64,000 nt of DNA from Chiridota heheva (GCA_020152595.1 JAIGNY010001459.1:1945001-2009000), one strand, 5' to 3'; numbered from the stretch's first letter, positions 1 to 11,807 are shown. Made by a program: numbers and translations. The notes: generated by a model not told the origin, from the sequence alone.

Positions 1-569
1 GAGCTTGACTGGTTCGGAAGATATATCTTAAGAATGATGCAATTTGATGTAACTGCCTTATTATGTCCACAACAGTGGTACTTGTCAATTAATTTAAGAT
101 TATCCTCATTAAATCAATCTAAGGAAAAGCTGTTAACAGTGGCAGCTACAATCCCCGACAAAAGCAAATGACACAAAACCGTTGCCTTCTTCAATATTGC
201 CATTTTTTGCAGCCAATATCTAAAACGGCTCAGAGCAGGGGTGGGTGGAAAGGGGAGGGAGGGAGGGGTGCGCTTGTACATTTTTGTGAATGAGAAATTA
301 ATACAAACTGACAAAATTGGAAAATTGAAGGAAAATGTTTGAAATTCATCAAACTCAGATAAGCATTATCTGATTACCATCTCTAAACAGGCAGAAGAGA
401 TATTACTCCTGAAAATTCGGGAAGAATTGTGCATGGTGAAGCTTTGGTCTAAAGATTTATGGTTTTGGATGCCCCAAATGCCAAAATGGCTTAAAAACAA
501 CAGAAACTTCCAAAGCGTAAATGGCAAATCGTGGGGTCCTAGCTGGTGCGAAGCAAGAGTAGGGACACA
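1..569. other. No gene recognised
   Basis: I see no coding signal, RNA gene or clear repeat unit here. A G-rich tract lies near 240-270. Short open readings cross the stretch but lack recognisable motifs or splice context. Confidence 0.5.
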
Positions 570-640
570 GGGTAAGAAGTCCCGCTTAAGGGTCTCGCTT
601 AAGGGGTCCGTGGAGCGAAGCCCTGGAAGCTCTGAAGTTT
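570..640 (+). repeat. Dispersed repeat fragment (GCGAAGCCC family)
   Basis: The segment contains GCTTAAGGGGTCCGTGGAGC followed by GAAGCCCTGGAAGCTCTG. The same words recur at 7528-7600 and 7752-7835 in this orientation, and inverted at about 8690-8790, 17590-17640 and 45605-45700. It is a short piece of a dispersed family that also forms the interior of the hAT-like elements at 7450-8548 and 45497-45807. Confidence 0.55.
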
Positions 641-699
641 TATTGTCAGATTGTCTTTGATGCCCCAAATTGGCTGAAAATGAACACAAACTGACAAAA

Positions 700-1275
700 A
701 TTCAGAAAATTTAAGAAACGATAAGAAGATTAAAATCTAGAAACAATTTCGCTCATATAAAGGAAATTGTCCAAAAATTGAAGAAAACTGCACGAGATTT
801 AAGAAAATCGCCCAAAATTGAAAGGCATTTTCTGAACAATGAAGGAAATTTACCAACAATTGATGAATATTTTTCGTAAATCGAAGAAGAGATATCCCAT
901 ACATTAACCTGTTAAAGGAATTTTTCCCAAAATGGAAGAAAATTTACCTATAATTGAAGAAAATTACTCTAAAATGAAGGAAATTTGCCGCTAATTAAAG
1001 AAAATTGACAGACTGACCAAAAATGGAAAAAACATCTCCGGGCCTAGATAAACGAAATTCCCGAAAATGGATCGAGAATGAATTAAATTTCCCAAAAATT
1101 GAAAGGGATATTATAAATAGTAAAGGAAATTTCCTAAAAATTAAAGAACATTTCTGAAAGTTACGCGAGAATGAAGGAAATTTCTCAAAGATTGAATGTT
1201 ATTTCACAAACATTGAACATGTTGAATGAAATTTCCCGAAAATTAATGAAAATTGACCGAAAATTGAAGAAAAGC
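700..1275. repeat. Degenerate AT-rich tandem repeat
   Basis: Variants of AAAATTGAAGGAAATTTCCC follow one another with a loose period of about 20-35 bases, broken by substitutions and small indels. It reads as an old, decayed tandem array. A related block lies at 2616-2990. Confidence 0.55.
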
Positions 1276-2615
1276 TGTTTTAAACTTTTGAGAAGTGGGG
1301 GAGGGACACGTGCTCCCGCTTCCTCCGCCTATGCAAAATGTGTGAAATGTTGTATGTATACTACTTAAGAGATATATAAGAATCATGCCCGACTCGGCTA
1401 TATCATAATCAATTCCTCCCGAATCTGAATGATGCTGTCAATATGATTATCGGGTCACCATCTTAATCGGGCAAAGGAAGTGAAACTTCGGATACAGTAT
1501 ACTGGTATACCTATAACCAGCCTCGCAAAATTTCGAGCGGTGGAAGGGAGGGAGGAGGGAGGGGGGGGGGGACTACATATTGACAGTCTGATGTCTTAAA
1601 AGTGAGGGCCATTGATAACGTTATTTCTTTAAAAAGTGGGGGAAGGCTGACTGGTTCGATCATGTACTGGGAATACTGCCCGAATCGACAAGATATTGAT
1701 CCATCGGAATTTCGACTCCGCATGATACTGATTCTCGGATTTGGCAACTGTGACGTATTATGAAAAATACCCAGCCCACACACGTTTAAAGTCTTGAGCT
1801 CCGATAACATGGACCGTTATTTTGGGGCATCAAAAATAAAAAATCTTCAGAAATTTTTAGAGCTTCTGGGTTTCGCCCAATAGCCCTGGACTCCTATCAG
1901 AGCTTAACCCGTGAACCTCACAATTTTATTCGAATTTTCACTATTTTCAGGTATATTTTTCCTCTACCAGTTTAGAAATGCCCCAAATGTTTATCTGAGT
2001 AGATTTTAATATTATAATTCTTCAATTACATTTTGGAACTTGATCTTCAGCCATACTAGTGCAACAAAAGCAGTTCCCTCGGAGGGGGATATGTTTTTAA
2101 TTGTTCTATATTGCACGCATGCGTGTACACTCTGAGTGATTTAAAAAAAAAAAAAAAAATGTAATATGTTTTTACATGCCCAAATCGCAGCACAGCGGAT
2201 ATACCGGATACGGGGACATGGAACTAAACACTCACGTTTGTGCTGAGTAATACATATGATGCATAGACGGTGGAAGATATTTCACATGGAGCGGAAGGGG
2301 GAGCTTCTAACTCATAGTCCCCTAAGTAAACACCCCCGCCACATAGTCTAGCCTTAACAAAAAATAGAAATCTGGTGTGGGGGTAAAACATGCAGAAGGG
2401 ATATATCATCTCCACACAATTCATAAAGTCAGTAGCGTAGGATTCTACGAAAATATTTGACATGGAGGAGGAAGGAAGGAAGGGGGGGGGGGGACAAATT
2501 CTATTTTCGTCTCAACAAACCGAGAAAATATTCGGGTCTCTTACATCCAAAAACTATTTGTAAAATTAAAGGAGGGGAGAGGGGGAGAAGAAAGGAGGGG
2601 TGGGGGTGGGATCGT
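1276..2615. other. No gene recognised; homopolymer and G-rich tracts
   Basis: There is a G-rich tract near 1536-1572, an A-tract near 2143-2158 and G-rich runs near 2464-2494 and 2570-2610. A minus-strand reading at 1511-1810 is open for 99 codons, but it ends in a proline run made by the G-tract and has no recognisable domain. Confidence 0.45.
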
Positions 2616-2990
2616 ACCATTATTGAAAAGTTTGGCAACATTTCAAGAAAATTAAAGTTTCATAAAAATGAAGAACATTTTCCGAAAATAAGCTACATTT
2701 TTTATTAATGAATGGAAAATTCTCGAAAAAAAAGAAAATTCCCCAATAATTAAAGAATTTTTTATTTTTTTTGCAGAAAATGAAAGAAATTTCTCGAGAT
2801 TTAAAGCAAATTTCACAAATATGACAAAACATTGCAGAAATATGAAGAAATTTCCCCAAAATGAATGAACTTTCGCCAAAATGATGAAATTGAAGAAACC
2901 TCTCCGAAAATAAAGAAATTTTACAAAAATAAGCAAATTTCCCTAAAATAGAAGAAGCAAATTTTTCGAAAAAGGAAGAAAATTGAACCA
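2616..2990. repeat. Degenerate AT-rich tandem repeat, second block
   Basis: Repeated variants of AAATGAAGAAATTTCCCC match the style of the block at 700-1275. Minus-strand readings rich in Phe are shadows of this repeat. Confidence 0.5.
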
Positions 2991-3475
2991 GAACCAAAAG
3001 GTTTTGTGGATCCGATGCTTTTTATTTCATAATCTGATTGATTTGCAAAATTTGTATTAGCTGTGATGTTACTGCATATCATAAACTATTTGTTCCATAT
3101 TTATTCATAAGCCACATCCATCATGCAGATCAATACAAATCTTGACAACATTAGCATTTGCACAATAATTAGCATCATCAAAGCAAGTATCATGCAAAAA
3201 CGATTGCTCATTCATCCTATTTCAAGAATTTGTCAGCAAGCCTCACCTACTCATTAGCATTTATGACATCACTACCACAACATTAGAACATACGCACAGA
3301 CCATGATCCATCTGTGTACCACATATAGCATAAATCTGATAAATCGTTTATGGTGTTTTACATTACTTAGTACTTTCACGTTATCCATGCTCACCATGCA
3401 TATCAATGACACCTGTTGATAAGATAAGCATGTACACAACGACACACAAAATTATCATGCCCAATATATAACAAA
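2991..3475. other. No gene recognised
   Basis: Ordinary AT-rich sequence with many CAT-containing words (for example GCATATCATAAAC and CATCCATCATGC). I see no coding or repeat structure I can defend. Confidence 0.4.
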
Positions 3476-3481
3476 TGAAAA

Positions 3482-3506
3482 GCATGACAGATGAGATCTG
3501 TCATGC
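3482..3506. repeat. Perfect short inverted repeat
   Basis: GCATGACAGAT and ATCTGTCATGC are exact reverse complements, 11 bp each, separated by GAG. The hairpin lies about 55 bases before a second hairpin (3562-3588), which suggests the end of a retroelement. Confidence 0.6.
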
Positions 3507-3561
3507 GTTTCATTTGTTTTATTTAAGTTTTCACTTAACAGTTTCGTGTTGCATGTCTACA

Positions 3562-3588
3562 CTGAAGAAGGGCTTAGGAAGCCCGAAA
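3562..3588 (+). other. Retroelement-type terminal hairpin (tentative)
   Basis: The segment reads CTGAAGA, then a 6-bp stem GGGCTT/AAGCCC with loop AGG, then GAAA. This order resembles the terminal hairpins of some Penelope-like and other dispersed retroelements, and superficially the hammerhead core. Stem III and a cleavage site do not fit, so I do not call a ribozyme. AATAAA occurs shortly after (3600-3605). Confidence 0.3.
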
Positions 3589-3646
3589 ATGTTGTATTTC
3601 AATAAATCTTTGTTGACGGAATTCGACATACCTTGTATTCTATTTT

Positions 3647-4034
<388 letters not shown>

Positions 4035-4039
4035 TGTTT

Positions 4040-4480
4040 GACAAGCTTTTAGCATTTAGGTCTTAAGTGAGGATGAAGTTATGAAACTTATACAGCATGC
4101 TAAAGTAACCAATTGCCAAACAGATCCATTTCCGGTCAGTCTGTTAATAAAAACATGTACAAGATCTCCTCCCACTCCTTACATTAATTGGTAACACTTC
4201 ATTAACCACAGGATCCTTTTCATCGCTGTGAAAAACATCAGTTGTGTGCCCTTTGTTAAAAAAAACCTCGTTTAATTCTTGTTCTTTCAAACTACAGACC
4301 TGTGAACAATCTTTCCTTCATGTCCAAGATTGTGGAAAAGGGAATCCTCACCCAGCTTGAGGATCACATTGAGAATAAAAACTTGCTTCCTGACTACATT
4401 AGTGCTTATCGAAAATCTTTTAGTACCGAAACGGTTCTTATAAGATTAACAAATGATCTTCTGCTTAAAGAGGCGATATC
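4040..4480 (+). pseudogene. Non-LTR retrotransposon reverse transcriptase, 5' part, broken
   Basis: Translation in shifting frames gives the order of motifs before the RT catalytic core in CR1/L2-type (Jockey-superfamily) LINEs: a SDPxP-like stretch (QTDPFPVSLLIKTC), then NYRPV followed by NNLSFMSKIVEK, then ISAYRKSFSTETVLIRL. Frameshifts and a stop near 4500 show that it is dead. The reading breaks off where a roughly 520-bp SINE-like insert begins and resumes at about 5005. The element starts just after the TA microsatellite, so its 5' end is lost. Confidence 0.75.
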
Positions 4481-5004
4481 GTCATATGTGCACAATATCT
4501 AGAAATCCTTTAAATTTTTTTGATTGATTGAAATTTTGCTGCGCGACTTGTTGTCTCGTATTGCAAGGTATATAATTATTTAAAACGCCGTGACTAATAT
4601 CACCCGAGATAGCCCAGATGCTTGCGGCGATCGCATTATTCATTTTTTTTTCAAATCATGCCGTGAGTTCAAGCCCCGATAGATACGTTTATTTTGACTT
4701 TTTACTTTCATCTTCTTCTTCTTTTTTTTCTCAGTAATTTTCATTTGGTGACTATCATTGTAGTATTTATAATACTAGAATTTCACTTTCGCTTTCTGAC
4801 AAAAAAGCATTGAAAAAACAAAAATTTTTTTGTCACAGTAACGTAATGCGCTGTGTATGTAATTCTGCACACACAACGTACATTATAGTGTCTGGCTGTA
4901 CTGTGTGGTACAAACAGACAGAGGATCGGATTTGCCTCCACAACCGGAAGTGACGTTAAAATAAAGTATCCCCCCCATTTTTACCGTATTTTACTGAGAC
5001 GAGC
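4481..5004 (+). mobile_element. tRNA-derived SINE-like insertion within the LINE
   Basis: The segment interrupts the reverse-transcriptase reading between the TNDLLL-like and LLFNMDK-like stretches. It contains a pol III A-box-like word TAGCCCAGATGC at 4610-4621 and a B-box match GTTCAAGCC at 4667-4675, about 55 bases apart, as in tRNA-derived SINE heads. Exact borders and target duplications are not clear, so the ends are approximate. Confidence 0.5.
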
Positions 5005-6015
5005 CTTGCTTTTTAATATGGATAAACAGAGAGTTACACCATTAGTAGCTCTCGACCTGTCATCTGTATTTGACACTGTCGACCATACTGTTTTCCTACG
5101 TGTGCTCCAAAATCAATATGGAATCAATTGTTCAGCATTAGATTAGTTCCATGATTCTCCAAAGGGAGAAAAATAAAGGTTCAGGTTGATAGATGCTTTT
5201 CTGATGAGATGGATCTTCCTTGCTCTGTCCCTCAAGAAAGTTGTGCAGGTCTGGTGGCATTCAATCTGTATGCAAGTACACTCCGTGACTACATCACTTC
5301 TAACATTAAAGGCAACACACGTCAAATAACCATCGTTGGTTATGCTGATGATCATTCATACTACGATGCTTTGAGTTCAAATCATCCTGATGATGAGATG
5401 CAGTGCATCGGGGTCCTTGAAGATTGTGCTAAAATTGTCTCCAACTGGATGGATGAAAACATACTAAAATTGAACAATAGCAAAACTAAAAGTATCAAAT
5501 TTGGTAATACGCTCCAGTTGAAGAAATGTGTTACCAATGGCATCACCTTAAATGATGTTAATATTCATGAAAGTAATTGTATCAAATACCTAGGAGTTAG
5601 GCTCGATACTGATTTACCCTTATATAAACATATTACTGAAAAACGCAAATCTGCCATGTACACATTGTATCGTGTAAAGTCTCACGTTCTCACTTGTCCA
5701 GATCATCCCTTGAGCAGTTGGTGCATTCATTGGTAATTTCCCAATTAGATTATTTTTGCACATTGTTCTATGGATTACCCAAAACTTCCATATTCAAGCT
5801 TCAAAGAGTACAACACTTTGCGGCCAAGCTTATCTTGAACAAGAACAAACATGATAGTGTATCAATGTGCTTGAACATTACAGAACTCGCTTCTTCAACA
5901 GAACTCCATCCTGATTTTCTGTGCCTGTGGCATTTCAGTAACCGCTTGTGGCGGTTTGCATTTCCAGTTTATTTCCAAATAATTCCACTTCGCGTTTTAA
6001 CAAAATTTGCCCTCT
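5005..6015 (+). pseudogene. Non-LTR retrotransposon reverse transcriptase, core and thumb, broken
   Basis: The region encodes the RT palm and thumb of a CR1/L2-like LINE. VALDLSSVFDTVDH (about 5048-5090) carries the first catalytic Asp, and GYADDHSYY (about 5338-5364) holds the YADD catalytic box. NILKLNNSKTKSIKFG and YLGVRLDTDL follow. After a frameshift near 5700, LDYFCTLFYGLPKTSIFKL and QRVQHFAAKLILN complete the thumb-like part. Stops near 5142 and 5735 and at least two frame changes make it a pseudogene. It is the 3' half of the element begun at 4040. Confidence 0.88.
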
Positions 6016-6346
6016 AAAGGTGTGGAATATGTCAAAATTGTTTTATATGAACAAATTGCTAGAAGATTCAACCTTTAAACATCAAAATTGACGCTATATT
6101 TCAGATTTCCACGTAAATTCATTTCGAAGTTACAAAATATCAAGAACAGCATTCCAACAGTTCAACTTCTTCCCCGTATAAAGGCAAAACGAGGGGCGTT
6201 TTTACTTGGATCACATCAATAGGTGTTATATCTTTGGAGTTTTAGGCATAAAGAAAATTGTACAGTGTATTTCGTGTATATTCATAAGTAACCGATATAT
6301 AATTTCATTAAGTCATATTCAAAGAAGCATGAGTTTATGTGTATGA
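6016..6346 (+). other. Probable LINE 3' tail, no gene
   Basis: AT-rich sequence follows the end of the reverse-transcriptase homology. It is probably the remaining RT tail and 3' region of the LINE. No coding or structural signal is visible until the palindrome at 6348. Confidence 0.4.
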
Positions 6347-6347
6347 T

Positions 6348-6380
6348 CATGGAGCTATTAACTGAGTTAATAGCTCCATG
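6348..6380. repeat. Perfect 15-bp palindrome
   Basis: CATGGAGCTATTAAC and GTTAATAGCTCCATG are exact reverse complements separated by TGA. The hairpin lies about 50 bases before the second TA array. Confidence 0.85.
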
Positions 6381-6424
6381 GTATGATTAAGCCCTATCTC
6401 GTAATTTGTATTGCCTACAATTTT

Positions 6425-7016
<592 letters not shown>

Positions 7017-7074
7017 CTCACATATGGAAAGGGAAGGGGAAGGGGGGGGGGTGGAAGGGGGTGGGATACAAACC

Positions 7075-7441
7075 AAGCCAGTAGATATTTATCAATGCCA
7101 TATGAGGACAGTTTGGATAACAGACGTTGGTGTGGGACTTTGTCAAAGGCTCTTGAGAAGTCGGGTATAGCCATAGAAATGGTACTGTTTTGGTCAATAT
7201 GTTTAGAAATATCATTTAAAAGAAGTTGGTTTCAGTTGATCTTTTTGTTCGAAAACCATGTTGGAGAGCAATAAGGATATCATGCTCATCAAGGGATTTC
7301 ATCACATGTGAGTGGATTATATGCTTAAGGATTTTACTACACACGCAGGTAAGAAAGATTGGTCTGTAATTAGTTGGGTCATGTTGATCACCTTGTTTTA
7401 AAACGCTACATATGTTTGCTTTTTTCCAATTGTTTGTGATA
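7075..7441 (-). pseudogene. Non-LTR reverse transcriptase fragment (second LINE)
   Basis: Read on the minus strand, the segment gives NNWKKANICSVLKQGD, then PTNYRP, then [16 protein letters not shown], and after a frameshift [18 protein letters not shown]. This is the usual order of motifs in Jockey/CR1/L2-type RT up to the first catalytic Asp. The 3' part is lost at the G-rich and TA repeats (7012-7070). The N-terminal side continues at 8557-8673, beyond an inserted hAT element. Confidence 0.8.
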
Positions 7442-7449
7442 GTAACGTT

Positions 7450-8548
7450 CAGTGGCGTAGCAAGGATTTTTATATTGAAAGGGGAGGGGGGTGGGGGGGT
7501 ATTTAAACCGACACGATATTTAGTGGCCTAAGGGCCCCTTGTGGGCTGCAGGGGCGAAGCGCTGGTAGGAGTCTGGGGCGAAGCCCCTGAAAGCTCTCGC
7601 CAAATTGACATTTCAAGGCAAAAAGTATGTCACAACGCATAGTAAGGTGTATTATATAAGTCAAAATCAATGTCAAAGAGAGCTAGAACACCATGTACAC
7701 AACACAAAATCAAAGCGCAAAGCGCGCGACCTGTCGGCGTGGGATCCAGGGGCCCGCTTAAGGGCCCCTAGTGGGGTGCAGGGCGAAGCCCCGGTAGGGG
7801 TCCACGGGCGAAGTCCCTGGAAGCTCTCGAAAAATTAACATTTCAAGGGCAAAAACGTATGTCACAACGCATAGTAATGCATAGTGTATTATACAAGTCA
7901 AAATTCATGTCAAAGAGAGCTATACACTATGACAAATCAAAAAATCATGAAAACGCACAATGTGGAAGTACAATGTTTTATTGCTTACGTTTGTACATGG
8001 TATTGTTTATAGGCTTTGAAATATATGGGTTGTCTAAAAGAAAGGTTTTCAATAATTTAATACAAACTTGTGAAAATGTTGTCAAACATTTAAATTAACC
8101 CTGATCTGTGTCACGTGTACATCTCCCCCCTCCCCCCTTTCTCCCTCTCGCTCCCACTATCTCTCTGTGTGTTTTAGTTCATACAAAATCTCACAAATGT
8201 TTTATATATCATTACCGAAGAACCTTTTTCTGAGAAAGTGCCCCTTTGAAATCTAAAAAGATAATAAGCATCTGGAATGTCAAAGCTTGTTGAATCGACG
8301 GCACCAATCCGAACCGACGGATTAGAATATTGGGATGGGGGAATCTGAATATAAATCTGAATCGGTTAAGTCGGCAAAAATCCTTCAAGAGGACATGAAC
8401 GCCAACCGAGCGTAAAAATTATGAGTAAAAAAAAACTACTTAGCAATACAAGTGTTAGTAAGTTTAGCTTTGAAACAGTTGAGACTTGGTGCATGTACAA
8501 TGTCTCACGGTATCGGACCCCCTCGTCACCCTTCTGGCTACGCCACTG
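7450..8548. mobile_element. hAT-like non-autonomous DNA transposon
   Basis: The ends are inverted: CAGTGGCGTAGC at 7450 and GCTACGCCACTG ending at 8548. They are flanked by near-identical 8-bp direct repeats, GTAACGTT (7442-7449) and GTACCGTT (8549-8556). An 8-bp duplication and CA-type termini are hAT hallmarks. The interior holds two direct copies of a roughly 170-bp segment (about 7528-7684 and 7752-7922) with GGGCGAAGCCCC words, a G-tract and no transposase. The element splits a LINE reverse transcriptase: removing it, with one target copy, restores the flanking reading frame. Confidence 0.8.
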
Positions 8549-8556
8549 GTACCGTT

Positions 8557-8673
8557 ATCTACAGGGGTTTGGAAGAGATAAGTTAGGATTGCATAATTGC
8601 CCTCCGCGTGTGTTTTTATTACAGAACCATGTTGGTATTTGGTCAGGGCCTGAGGCTTTGTTTCGGCCTCCAA
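8557..8673 (-). pseudogene. Non-LTR reverse transcriptase fragment, upstream part of the split LINE
   Basis: Minus-strand translation gives a stretch ending in AEGNYAILTYLFQTPVDN. That matches the region just before the WKKAN motif in LINE RTs, which lies at 7075-7441 across the hAT insertion. Homology stops at about 8673, where a dispersed repeat begins. Confidence 0.65.
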
Positions 8674-8679
8674 AACAAG

Positions 8680-8930
8680 AAATCAGCAGAGCTTCCAGAG
8701 GCTTCTCCACCTGCACCTACCAGGGCTTCGTCCTTGGACCCCACCAGGGGCCCTACGCGCGGCGCGGGCCCCTAGATCCCACGACGTTGGCTTTGGGCCG
8801 CACACTTTTAATGCACCCCCATTTTCTTCCTAGTCTTAATTAATTCCCCCCCCCCCTTCACAAACGACAAACCCCTGAAGTCCTCGCATTTTCAAAATCC
8901 AGGCACATAAGTAGTGCGGCGCACCAATTG
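8680..8930 (-). repeat. Dispersed repeat copy (GGGCTTCG/GGGCCCCTAG family)
   Basis: The order CAGAGCTTCCAGAGGCTTC, then ACCAGGGCTTCGTCCTTGGA, then GCGGGCCCCTAGATC matches 45600-45700 closely, including the following C-rich end. It is the inverse of the repeats inside 7450-8548. Confidence 0.6.
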
Positions 8931-9092
8931 TCCTGACTGACCAAAAGATAAGCGATAAACCATGATTGCTTTCGTCGTTAGCGAATAGGCCTATGCGTTA
9001 ACGTTGCGAACGTGAGTGATGGTATGAAACAGTTTGGCTGTTAACTTTTTTACTGATTTATCCTATAGAAAGACACGAGAAAAGAATGGAAG
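8931..9092 (+). promoter_or_regulatory. Putative 5' flank / 5' UTR of the zinc-finger gene
   Basis: CpG dinucleotides are more frequent here than in the surrounding DNA (for example GCGTTAACGTTGCGAACGTG near 8995-9013). A pyrimidine-rich tract ending in ATAG at 9068 could be a 3' splice site of a 5' UTR intron. An ATG at 9086 opens an overlapping eight-codon uORF. No TATA box or start site can be fixed from sequence. Confidence 0.3.
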
Positions 9093-9204
9093 ATGAGTTA
9101 CCATCGATCTAGGCCTAATCATAATACGAGTCAGAACGAACAAGACTCAAAACCGAATGAACGACGCTCAGCCGGAGCTGCGACTACACGAGGAAACTTG
9201 ATAG
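9093..9204 (+). CDS. U1-type zinc-finger gene, exon 1 (start codon)
   Basis: This candidate first coding exon gives 37 codons plus one base, opening MSYHRSRPNHNTSQNEQDSK. It is basic, polar and Asn/Ser-rich. The ATG at 9093 has A at -3 and A at +4. The exon ends at ATAG|GTAGGC and leaves one base of a codon (phase 1). Exon 2 starts after a clean TCTCTTGCAG acceptor with exactly the two bases needed, giving Asp. The local CpG content and the match in polar composition to exon 2 support the link. An ATG seven bases upstream would end after eight codons. A transcript is needed to be sure; another first exon could exist further upstream. Confidence 0.6.
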
Positions 9205-9431
9205 GTAGGCTACCTGTGTAACGTTAGGCAGTCTTTAGGCGTAGGCTAACGCTAACGTTACTAGGCTAGGCTACTTACAGGCTGAGTATTTGTAAAGTGT
9301 GATACTGATAGGGGCCTAAACCTAACGTCGTTTAACGTTAGGCACTATGCCATATTTCTCAGCAGACATACCTAACAAAGGTTCGATTAGGTTGCAGAAC
9401 TGGACATATCTTTAAGATACCCCGCCACATA
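9205..9431 (+). other. Intron 1 start with GTAGGCTA repeats
   Basis: After the exon 1 donor the word GTAGGCTA or GGCTA recurs (at the donor, near 9240 and near 9265), together with AACGTTAGGC words. This is CpG-bearing low-complexity sequence with no gene. Confidence 0.4.
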
Positions 9432-11807
9432 TCAGTTCGGGCAAAGTCAGAATTCGGAAACGTTGCCGAATTCGGCAACGCGTTGCCGAATTCGGAACAG
9501 AGTAGGAAAAATTATGTTTTGTCATGTTTAACGGTCTTGTCTGCCTTTTATATAGTTATGTGTTATTGTTTCATACCTGTTAAAAATACTTACGTAGCTA
9601 AGTTAGGAATTAGACTCGAGTATAAAATGGTATAATTCATTATAGGAAAACATTGCCGAATTCGGGAACTTCCGTCTCCGAATTTAGGAACTTCCGTTTC
9701 CGAATTCGGGAACTTCCGTTGCCGAATTCGGAAACTTTCCGTTCTGAATTGGGAGACGTGAATTTCAATTTCATTTAACATTTGGTCAGAAAGTTTTTTT
9801 CAAGATAGTGACGAGTTTTGGGGTTGGTGTATCCACACCCCAGCCAGAAGGATGTCTCCTCTCCTGACCCACATATTCTACAGGATTGGCTGGTCCTCTT
9901 TGCTGGAGAAGTGCACAGGGGGACAGTGTTGTGCCTCTTTGTTGGGGTCCTTGGCATGTTTTCAATTGGCTGGGATGCAGGTGGCAACGGACGTTTCTCA
10001 GTATGGGAGTGATATTGCCAAACTTTTCCACCATTCCATGTGGGCCTTACCTCTAAACTGACTTCGCAGTGAGTCTGCAGTTCAAGTTCTTGTGCCTTCG
10101 AAAGAACAAAATTGATCTTTTTTGTTTATTTACATTCATGTATAACTTGTATACATTTATTTTATATATTTCAATTGATTTTATATATTTTTAATATACT
10201 TAACATGTTCTCTTCTCAGTTATAAATTTGATTAACAGCTAGCTATATTACCATAAAAGCAGGTTGTTATTTTTGAACAAGAGTTTATATTAATTGTTAT
10301 CAGGTATATTTGATAGAAGTTAGATTTAAAAGAATGTCAGTTAAAAAGAATGTCAGTTAGAATGAATGAGGCAGGAATTAAGTGTTTTTTAGAATATTAA
10401 ATCCCTGTCATAATTGTTCATCTGGAGATGCATGAATGATTTCCAATTGAGAAATTAGAGTAAATGACAAAAACAATGAAAGGACATTTCCTCCTTTTAG
10501 GAAGTTTTTGTTTCAAGGCTTGTATTCATATGTTTTTAAATATTTCTTTATCATTAAGGTTTCTGTAACTTAGTGAGTTTATTTGATTAAAATATAGAAC
10601 CTGAAAGTACTGTAAGTATAACTAAGTAAATAATAAAATAATAAATAAGTATAACTAAACTAGGAATACTATCACTCATGAAATTAAAATACTTACGGCG
10701 AGAACCAAACTTTTTCCTCGCTTATGATAACAGCTCCTGCGGTTGCTTGGATTTGCAATATAACAGAATCTCTTCTTTGCTCCTCTTTCTTTGGACTGCT
10801 TTGCATCCGACAGCTTATTTTCTAGAGCTGTGTAGTATTGCTCCATCTGTTGAATTTAATAAATACATTACAATTACTTTTAAGGTTTCCTCTTGTCCTG
10901 TTTTTCTTCATGTGTAATTCTTTTGATGGTGTAGTTAATCCATCACAACAAAAAATTACAGTCCTTGCAATAAATAAATAAATTCTTAAAATACATTTCC
11001 ATTGAACTATTAACTGAAATAATACAGTATAATACTGTCATTATATAACAAAATTATAAGCAAATTTCAAAACATCTATCCCCTAGATGTTGGCCAGGTA
11101 GCTATTTTCAAGATCTCAAAACCAATAACATGCAACTTACAACAACAAAATGTACAATTTTGGAAGATTTAAAAAATCTTAAAAAATATATAAATGAACC
11201 CTAACAAAAAGAAAAACCAATAAATGAATCTAAATAAACCATAAGAACATTATTAGAATGATCGTTTTGATAAGAATGTAGCTAGTTTAATGAAAAATTT
11301 AAAGTTGAACAAATGGCAGAAAATTACATGTAAATTAACTTGGCCTACAATGATCCTATCCAAAAAACTTTTTTTGAGGCGGTCCCTAATTTATTCTGAC
11401 GTAATTTACTACGTAACTCGCACTCTGGCCCTTATGTAACTCGTATAGCTAATCTAGTATGGTCCTGCTACCGACGCAAAGCTGTTAAGTCGGAAGCTAG
11501 AAAAGTTGTAATTTTTCGTAAAATTGCTTATTTCTGGGATTCTTACCTTCAAAATGTGCCGAAATTTCTTCAAAGCTCAGACCAAATTTGTTTTCCTTGG
11601 ATAAAACGTGAGTTTAGAGACTATAGATGACTTTAAAACTTGTTGCGACTCGCCGTTACTCGTATCGAAATGCCGGAGCATAGGCTAACATTAGGTTGCC
11701 GAATTCGGAAACTTAAAAGTTTCCCAATTCGGAAACGTTGCTGAATTCGGGAACGCACGAACGTCGAATTCGGCAACGTTTCCGAATTCTGACTTTGCCC
11801 GAACTGA
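9432..11807. mobile_element. DNA transposon with 47-bp terminal inverted repeats
   Basis: Bases 9428-9474 are an exact reverse complement of 11765-11811, beginning CATATCAGTTCGGGCAAAGT. With a TA target duplication the element would run TCAG...CTGA from 9432 to 11807, about 2.4 kb; ATAT is also possible because the flank is self-complementary. Inside both ends lie arrays of GCCGAATTCGGCAA-like palindromes (9445-9740 and 11697-11775). The interior is AT-rich. It has a minus-strand reading (9775-9987) with C-x2-C and W-x2-C motifs but no transposase I recognise. The superfamily is uncertain. Confidence 0.75.
9775..9987 (-). CDS. Unrecognised short reading inside the transposon
   Basis: The 70-codon open reading contains SCRICGSGEETSFWLGCGY, a C-x2-C plus W-x2-C pattern like the C-terminal zinc ribbons of some transposon-encoded proteins. 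It lies just inside the left subterminal repeats and could be the tail of a decayed transposase gene read on the minus strand. The evidence is weak; an overlapping minus-strand frame is also open. Confidence 0.2.
   Translation of the reverse strand: MPPASQPIENMPRTPTKRHNTVPLCTSPAKRTSQSCRICGSGEETSFWLGCGYTNPKTRHYLEKNFLTKC

Noticed and set aside
3562-3588. Hammerhead ribozyme
   Set aside because: CTGAAGA, a stem and GAAA are present, but an extra A precedes stem II. The flanks do not form stem III with a UH cleavage site in the right place.
8995-9068. A 5' UTR intron between GAAC|GTGAGT (9011) and CCTATAG| (9068)
   Set aside because: The interval would be only about 57 bases, too short for a normal animal intron. 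Either site could be used with a distant partner, which cannot be seen here.
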